Source of the DNA: an uncultured Bacteroidales bacterium
GTDB taxonomy: Bacteria > Bacteroidota > Bacteroidia > Bacteroidales > F082
Length of the DNA stretch: 36,337 nucleotides
Direction of reading: 5' to 3'
Assembly (NCBI GenBank): GCA_947166105.1
Contig: CAMVCZ010000033.1
Coordinates: 1 to 36,337 of the forward strand
The position numbers and the translations under genes are program-made. Each line of letters starts with the position of its first letter. Positions within the stretch are counted from its first letter, which is position 1. The notes under the pieces were generated by a model. That model had not been told where the DNA came from, made no database searches, and saw only the letters and a program-made list of their open reading frames with translations. Positions 31,460 to 36,337 of the stretch are shown piece by piece.

Positions 31460-32218
31460 ATGGAACTGAAAGACCAACTGATGCAACAAATTGACCGTGA
31501 GCGGCTTCCGCAGCATATTGCCATCATCATGGACGGCAACGGACGCTGGGCCAAGGAACGCGGCAAGCAACGCCTTTTCGGGCACCAAAGCGCGATTCAA
31601 TCGGTGCGCGAGGTGAGTGAGGCCTCGGCGGAAATCGGGGTGCCTTATTTGACTTTGTACGCCTTCTCCACCGAGAACTGGAACCGTCCTTTCGCGGAGG
31701 TCACAGGGCTGATGTCGTTGTTGGCCACGACCATCAGGAACGAGGTCAGCACGATGAACAAGAACAGCATCAAGCTGAACGCCATCGGCGACCTGAAAAG
31801 CCTGCCCAAGTCGAACTACGACCAATTGATGCAAGCCATTGACGACACGAGCCACAACACCCGCATGGTGCTTACCCTCGCTTTGAGTTATTCGGGCCGT
31901 TGGGACCTGAAACAAGCCACACAGCGCATGGCCGAGGATGCCGCTTTGGGGAAAATCAAGCCGCAGGAGATTGACGACAAGATGATTTCGTCTTACCTCT
32001 CCACGGCCAATATGCCTGACCCTGAGTTGCTTATCCGCACCAGCGGCGAGGAACGCATCAGCAATTTCCTGCTGTGGCAGTTGGCTTATTCCGAATTGTA
32101 TTTCACTCCAAAATATTGGCCCGACTTCCGCAAGGCCGACCTCTACGAAGCGATTTTGAACTATCAGCACCGCGAGCGCAGGTTCGGGAAAACCAGCGAG
32201 CAAGTCGCCACTAAATGA
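31460..32218 (+). CDS. uppS: Undecaprenyl diphosphate synthase
   Basis: A 252-residue cis-prenyltransferase that makes the C55 carrier for peptidoglycan and O-glycans. IAIIMDGNGRWAKERGK holds the catalytic Asp and the pyrophosphate-binding residues; FGHQSAIQSVREVSEASAEIGVPYLTLYAFSTENWNRP is the typical core, and ELLIRTSGEERISNFLLWQLAYSELYF the second conserved block. Length is normal. The start codon follows the DUF6089 stop by five bases, and the bamA ATG comes 15 bases after the stop, so this is a tight operon. Confidence 0.95.
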   Translation: MELKDQLMQQIDRERLPQHIAIIMDGNGRWAKERGKQRLFGHQSAIQSVREVSEASAEIGVPYLTLYAFSTENWNRPFAEVTGLMSLLATTIRNEVSTMNKNSIKLNAIGDLKSLPKSNYDQLMQAIDDTSHNTRMVLTLALSYSGRWDLKQATQRMAEDAALGKIKPQEIDDKMISSYLSTANMPDPELLIRTSGEERISNFLLWQLAYSELYFTPKYWPDFRKADLYEAILNYQHRERRFGKTSEQVATK

Positions 32219-32233
32219 TTGAAAGATAGAACT

Positions 32234-34873
32234 ATGCGATATAGATTTTTACCCATAATGCTGTTTCTTGTGGCTCTTTTGGGCTTCGGGAGCAGCACTT
32301 TTGCCCAAATCCAAATTGGCGACGACCTCTCGGAAATCAATTATGCGAGACCCCAAAAATACGAGATTGGTGGAGTCGTCGTCGAGGGTGCCAAATATGT
32401 GGATGCTTCCATGCTCAGCCTGATTGCCGGTTTGAGGGTTGGCGAAACCATCTCTATTCCGGGCGACGAGATTTCGTCGGGCATCAAGAAGATTTGGGAG
32501 CAGGGCTTGTTTGAGGATGTGGCCATCAATGCCACTGACTTTGTGGGCAATAAGGTGTTTCTGCAAATCGCCATCAAGGAAAAGCCGCGTGTGTCGAAGT
32601 TCTCTTTCAAGGGCATCAAGAAAAGCGAGGCCGATGACATCCGCAACAAAATCAACCTTTCGCGAGGCGACATTGCCACCGACCACCTTTTGACCAAGAC
32701 CACCCGCATCATTGAGGATTATTTTTACGACAAAGGCTACCTCAATGTTGACATCGACATCCAACAAGAGGCCGACACCGCTCGTGAGAATTACATCGAC
32801 ATGGTTATCAACATCGACAAAAAGGAAAAGGTGAAGATTGGGGCAATCAATCTTATTGGCGTTGAGAATCTTACGGAAGGCCAAGTCTTCACTTCGATGA
32901 AAGAGACCAAACAGCGCGGCCATTTCGACCCGTTGGATCCCCTTGGTCCGCTGATTGTGAACACCATTGCCGACTTGTTCACCTTGCATCCTATGAGGGC
33001 TATCAACGGCATTGAGGAATATTTCTACGACAACTACCGTCCGCGCATCTTCAAGGCCTCGAAATACATGGAAAAGAACTTTGAGGACGACAAGAACCTC
33101 ATCATCCAGAAGTACAATGCCAAAGGCTATCGCGATGCGCGTATCGTGCGCGATTCGGTCTATCGCATCGACGACAAGAACTTGGGCATCGACATCGTCA
33201 TTGACGAAGGCAACAAGTATCATTACCGCAACATCACTTGGACGGGCAACACAAAATACAGTGATGAGACCCTCAATTCCATCCTTGGCATCAAGAAAGG
33301 TGACGTATATAATAAGGAGTTGCTCGACAAGAACCTGACCTATAGCGAAACCAATTTGGACATCAGTTCGTTGTATATGGACGACGGCTACCTGTTTTTC
33401 CGTGCCGACCCTGTGGAAGTGGCCATCGAAAACGATTCCATCGACCTTGAGATTCGCCTCACCGAAGGCAAACAGGCTCGTATCAGCAATATCAGCTTGG
33501 CAGGAAACACAAAAACTTACGACCATGTTGTGTTGCGCGAGCTGTACACCCGTCCCGGGCAGTTGTTCAGCCGCAGCGATGTGGTGCGCTCCGTGCGTGA
33601 ATTGGCCACCCTTGGTTTCTTCAATCAGGAGTCCATCAACCCCGATGTGCAGCCCAATCCTTCCGACAACACTGTCGACATCAAGTATTCCGTGGAGGAA
33701 GCTGCCGCCGACCAAATCCGTTTCTCGGCCGGTTATGCCGCTAAGATGCTGATGCTTGAGGCAGGATTGCAGTTCTCCAACTTCTCATTGCGCAACATCT
33801 TCAACAAGAAGGCATGGCGGCCCATCCCCGTTGGCGACGGACAAAAACTCGGCCTGAGCGTGAGCACCCTTGGAACGCAATACATCACTTATAGCATTTC
33901 GTTCACCGAACCGTGGCTCGGTGGCCGCAAGCCCAATGCGTTCAGTGCCTCGTTCTACCAGTCGTTTTATGCCAAACCCAAGACCTCCGAAGACTATGGC
34001 TATTTCAACATGACGGGCGGCACCATCGGTTTGGGTCGCCGCTTGACTTGGCCCGACGACTACTTTTCCATATATCATGGCATCAACGTGAAGCGCTATA
34101 ATTTGAACAACTACCAGACCCCTTACTTGAACGTAGGCGATGGCAATGGCAAGTTCAACCTCATCAGTTATACTTTTGTGCTGTCGCGCAATTCGGTGAG
34201 CCAGCCGCTTTATCCGCGCAGTGGATCCGAGTTCCAATTGGGTCTTGAAATCACGCCGCCCTATTCGCTGTTTTCGAACAAGAGCTACACCGACCTCCCC
34301 GAAAACGATAAGTACAAATGGATTGAGATGCACCGCTGGACTTTCAAGGCGGCTTGGTACACAGAGCTTTATGATAAGCTCGTGATGATGACCCGCGTGC
34401 GTTTCGGCTATTTGGGTCATTTCAACTCTGAAATCGGTCCAACGCCTTTCCACCGTTTCTTCCTTGGTGGCGACGGTTTGGCAAGCTATTCAATGGACAG
34501 CCGAGAGCTGGTTGGTATGCGTGGCTATGCCAACAATTCACTTACGCCCGGCTTTTATAACAGTTCCAATGCGTCCGGAAACGGCGGCGATATGATTACG
34601 AAGTACACGCTCGAGTTGCGTTATCCGCTCTCGCTCAATCCGCAGGCCACCATTTATGCCCTCACTTTCCTCGAAGCTGGTAACTGTTGGCTCGGGTTCA
34701 AGAACTTCAATCCCTTCGACGTGAAGCGCTCGGCAGGTGTGGGTGTGCGCATCTTCCTGCCTATGTTCGGCTTACTCGGCCTCGACTGGGGCTATGGTTT
34801 CGACGATGTGTATGGCACTACGGGCAACAATCACAGCCAATTCCACTTCTCCATTGGCGGTTCCATCGATTAA
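32234..34873 (+). CDS. bamA: Outer-membrane protein assembly factor BamA
   Basis: An 879-residue Omp85 protein, the central pore of the BAM complex. After a signal peptide (PIMLFLVALLGFGSSTFAQ) come five POTRA domains (about 40-470), visible as repeated patterns such as GGVVVEGAKYVD, FKGIKKSEADDIRNKI, GAINLIGVENLTEGQ, ITWTGNTKYSDETLNSIL and ISNISLAGNTKTYDHVVLRE. The C-terminal barrel (about 500-879) has the conserved lid motif as VGMRGYANNSL in place of VRGF, and ends in an aromatic strand, FHFSIGGSID. Start is ATG 32234; a TTG at 32219 overlaps no conserved sequence. Two Skp genes follow. Confidence 0.95.
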   Translation: MRYRFLPIMLFLVALLGFGSSTFAQIQIGDDLSEINYARPQKYEIGGVVVEGAKYVDASMLSLIAGLRVGETISIPGDEISSGIKKIWEQGLFEDVAINATDFVGNKVFLQIAIKEKPRVSKFSFKGIKKSEADDIRNKINLSRGDIATDHLLTKTTRIIEDYFYDKGYLNVDIDIQQEADTARENYIDMVINIDKKEKVKIGAINLIGVENLTEGQVFTSMKETKQRGHFDPLDPLGPLIVNTIADLFTLHPMRAINGIEEYFYDNYRPRIFKASKYMEKNFEDDKNLIIQKYNAKGYRDARIVRDSVYRIDDKNLGIDIVIDEGNKYHYRNITWTGNTKYSDETLNSILGIKKGDVYNKELLDKNLTYSETNLDISSLYMDDGYLFFRADPVEVAIENDSIDLEIRLTEGKQARISNISLAGNTKTYDHVVLRELYTRPGQLFSRSDVVRSVRELATLGFFNQESINPDVQPNPSDNTVDIKYSVEEAAADQIRFSAGYAAKMLMLEAGLQFSNFSLRNIFNKKAWRPIPVGDGQKLGLSVSTLGTQYITYSISFTEPWLGGRKPNAFSASFYQSFYAKPKTSEDYGYFNMTGGTIGLGRRLTWPDDYFSIYHGINVKRYNLNNYQTPYLNVGDGNGKFNLISYTFVLSRNSVSQPLYPRSGSEFQLGLEITPPYSLFSNKSYTDLPENDKYKWIEMHRWTFKAAWYTELYDKLVMMTRVRFGYLGHFNSEIGPTPFHRFFLGGDGLASYSMDSRELVGMRGYANNSLTPGFYNSSNASGNGGDMITKYTLELRYPLSLNPQATIYALTFLEAGNCWLGFKNFNPFDVKRSAGVGVRIFLPMFGLLGLDWGYGFDDVYGTTGNNHSQFHFSIGGSID

Positions 34874-34924
34874 ACTTTTGGAACGATTATTGATAAGGTA
34901 AAACAGAACAAATTAAATAAAGCA

Positions 34925-35572
34925 ATGAAAGCATTTAAAACCTTGATTTTGACCGCCGCATTGGTTTGTGGCGGCATGATGACCGCCAATGCACAGATTG
35001 TTGGCGGCGGACAGAAAATCGTGTATGTCGATTCGGAGTACATTATGGAGAACATTCCGGAATACGGCGACGCACAGGAAGAACTCAACGCCCTCTCCAC
35101 GAAATGGCAAAAGGAAGTGAAGGCCGTTTACGACAAGGTGTCGGAGATGTACAGCAAGTATCAAACCGAAATGCTCCTCCTCTCCGAAGACCAGAAACGC
35201 GCCCGCGAGCAGGCCATCGTCGACAAGGAACAGGAAGCCAAGAACTTGCAGATGCAATACTTTGGCTCGGAAGGCCAACTCTACCAGAAGCGTACCGAAC
35301 TGATTCAGCCCATCCAAGAGAAAGTCTACACTGCCATGAAGGAAGTGGCCCAGACCAAAAACTACGCCTTTGTTCTCGATTTGGCCTCTGGAACCTCCGT
35401 CCTCTATGCCTCTGACAAGAACGACATCAGCGACGACGTGCTTGACCAACTCGGCAATGTGATGCAGACCGTGCGTCGCGAAGACCGCCGCAAGGCAGCC
35501 ACCACTACGGGTAGCAACACAGGCAGTTCGACGGGTGGAGGCAAAGTTGGTACTGGAGCTCCTAAGAAATAA
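34925..35572 (+). CDS. OmpH/Skp periplasmic chaperone, first copy
   Basis: A 215-residue Skp/OmpH family chaperone that holds unfolded outer-membrane proteins in the periplasm. Signal peptide: KAFKTLILTAALVCGGMMTANAQ (cut near 24). The mature protein starts with KIVYVDSEYIMENIPEY, the usual first strand and helix, then two long helices rich in Lys, Glu and Gln (about 55-130) that form the tentacles, and the closing strands YAFVLDLASGTSVLYAS. The last 40 residues are a low-complexity Thr/Gly/Ser/Lys tail that the second copy lacks. It lies 51 bases after bamA, in the same operon. Confidence 0.9.
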   Translation: MKAFKTLILTAALVCGGMMTANAQIVGGGQKIVYVDSEYIMENIPEYGDAQEELNALSTKWQKEVKAVYDKVSEMYSKYQTEMLLLSEDQKRAREQAIVDKEQEAKNLQMQYFGSEGQLYQKRTELIQPIQEKVYTAMKEVAQTKNYAFVLDLASGTSVLYASDKNDISDDVLDQLGNVMQTVRREDRRKAATTTGSNTGSSTGGGKVGTGAPKK

Positions 35573-35605
35573 TGGAAAATTGGGCGGTTGAAAGCGAAAA
35601 ATTCC

Positions 35606-35614
35606 TATCTTTGC
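35606..35614 (+). promoter_or_regulatory. -7 box for the second skp
   Basis: TATCTTTGC, 49 bases before ATG 35663, so this copy can be transcribed apart from the bamA operon. Confidence 0.7.
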
Positions 35615-35662
35615 CGCTTAAATGTCAAGTGAAATAGAGTTAATTTATTAAAAATCAATAAA

Positions 35663-36178
35663 ATGAAGAGAGTATTCAAAGTATTGTTTTTGGGCGTGGC
35701 ACTCTTTGTGATGAGTGGAGTGGCCAATGCTCAGGTGAAGATTGCACATGTCAACACGGCTGAAATCCTTGATGCCATGCCCGACAAGGCTACTGCCGAG
35801 AAGTCGTTGGAGAAGTATTATGGCGAACTCCAGAGCCAGTTGGAAACCATGGCCAAGGAGTATCAGACCAAGATGCAAGACTACGAGGCCAACCAAGCCA
35901 CCATGTCGAACTTGGTGAAGCAGTCGAAAGAAAAGGAAATCATCGACTTGCAGACCCGCATCCAGACCTTCCAGGCCAATGCCGAGAACGAGTTCGAGTC
36001 GAAGCGTGCCGAATTGCTGAAGCCCATCCTCGACAAGATTCAAACCGCCATCAACAATGTGGGCAAGGAAAAGGGTTACACATACGTCATTGATTTGGCC
36101 ACGGGTGCCGCCGTCTTTGTTGGCGACGATGCCGTTGATGCCACCAAGGATGTGAAAGCCAAGTTGGGTATCAAGTAA
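35663..36178 (+). CDS. OmpH/Skp periplasmic chaperone, second copy
   Basis: A 171-residue paralogue of the gene before it, of canonical Skp length. Signal peptide: KRVFKVLFLGVALFVMSGVANAQ. The mature part begins VKIAHVNTAEILDAMPDKA, continues with the coiled-coil arm (QLETMAKEYQTKMQDYEANQATMSNLVKQ and following), and ends with GYTYVIDLATGAAVFVGDDAVDATKDVKAKLG. It has its own -7 box and a strong terminator 34 bases after the stop. Two tandem Skp copies after bamA are usual in Bacteroidetes, perhaps with different clients. Confidence 0.9.
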   Translation: MKRVFKVLFLGVALFVMSGVANAQVKIAHVNTAEILDAMPDKATAEKSLEKYYGELQSQLETMAKEYQTKMQDYEANQATMSNLVKQSKEKEIIDLQTRIQTFQANAENEFESKRAELLKPILDKIQTAINNVGKEKGYTYVIDLATGAAVFVGDDAVDATKDVKAKLGIK

Positions 36179-36211
36179 GAATTGTGGTTTTCAAATATTA
36201 GTTATAAACGA

Positions 36212-36246
36212 AACCAGCCGACCCATGCGGGCCGGCTGGTTTTTTT
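36212..36246 (+). terminator. Rho-independent terminator of the bamA-skp region
   Basis: AACCAGCCG (36212-36220) pairs perfectly with CGGCTGGTT (36233-36241), with an inner CCC/GGG extension and a loop ATGC, followed by a run of T to 36246. Confidence 0.9.
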
Positions 36247-36337
36247 GTGTTGGTTGGTTTGTCGTTATTCAACAGCGATTTTTCCTGTTTTCCGCGATTT
36301 TCAGTTGGGATTTTATAAGTGCTTAAATTCCAGTAGA

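Overview
Organism: from about 1.3 kb to the right-hand end this is standard-code chromosomal DNA of a Bacteroidetes bacterium, most likely order Bacteroidales. The evidence is thirteen copies of the phylum-specific -7 promoter box (TAnnTTTGC) placed before genes, few good Shine-Dalgarno sites, the gene order DUF6089-uppS-bamA-skp-skp, a sufBCDS cluster, a fibrillar/C-type-lectin-like lipoprotein and abundant intergenic hairpin repeats. Genes here end normally in TGA, TAA or TAG. Layout: 1-1.25 kb is different. No standard-code gene is visible, but the minus strand holds one 400-codon frame (1252 to 50) with 26 in-frame TGA codons and no TAA or TAG until its end. Reading TGA as glycine gives a coherent Cys/Gly/Thr/Asn-rich surface-type protein. 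That is the code of Absconditabacteria (SR1) and Gracilibacteria (code 25), so this piece is foreign DNA or an assembly join. 1.3-2.4 kb holds a small HTH gene preceded by a multi-branched RNA fold with a competing terminator, and a decayed DUF1016 (YhcG-type) nuclease gene. 2.5-8.7 kb is an envelope block: DUF975 and DUF2079 membrane proteins and an overlapping three-gene operon (GT4 glycosyltransferase, membrane-anchored PHP-like protein, GT39-like transferase). 8.9-11.9 kb is a secretion cassette: a promoter, a structured non-coding RNA with a terminator, a small exported repeat protein with a PVGSG-plus-membrane-helix tail, a lipoprotein, then 570 bp of hairpin repeats. 11.9-13.2 kb is a DUF4143 ATPase with four 22-bp tandem repeats on its promoter. 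13.4-19.4 kb is the suf Fe-S assembly operon, interrupted between sufB and sufC by a membrane glycosyltransferase and carrying a short sufD. 19.4-25.6 kb, minus strand: ATP-grasp protein, MntA/HepT toxin-antitoxin pair, purA, a Fur-family regulator and an RSH (SpoT-like) protein whose synthetase catalytic Asp looks replaced by Gly. 25.7-36.2 kb, plus strand: lepA, dprA, rsgA, nadK, then DUF6089, uppS, bamA and two Skp/OmpH chaperones, closed by a strong terminator at 36212-36246; the last 90 bases show nothing. How it fits together: the right half is mostly conserved housekeeping (Fe-S clusters, purines, stringent response, translation, NADP, outer-membrane assembly), while the left part is accessory. 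Small palindromic repeats pervade the region and three have entered reading frames in frame (GT39 gene, lipoprotein gene, sufS). No tRNA, rRNA, CRISPR array, transposase or reverse transcriptase gene was seen.
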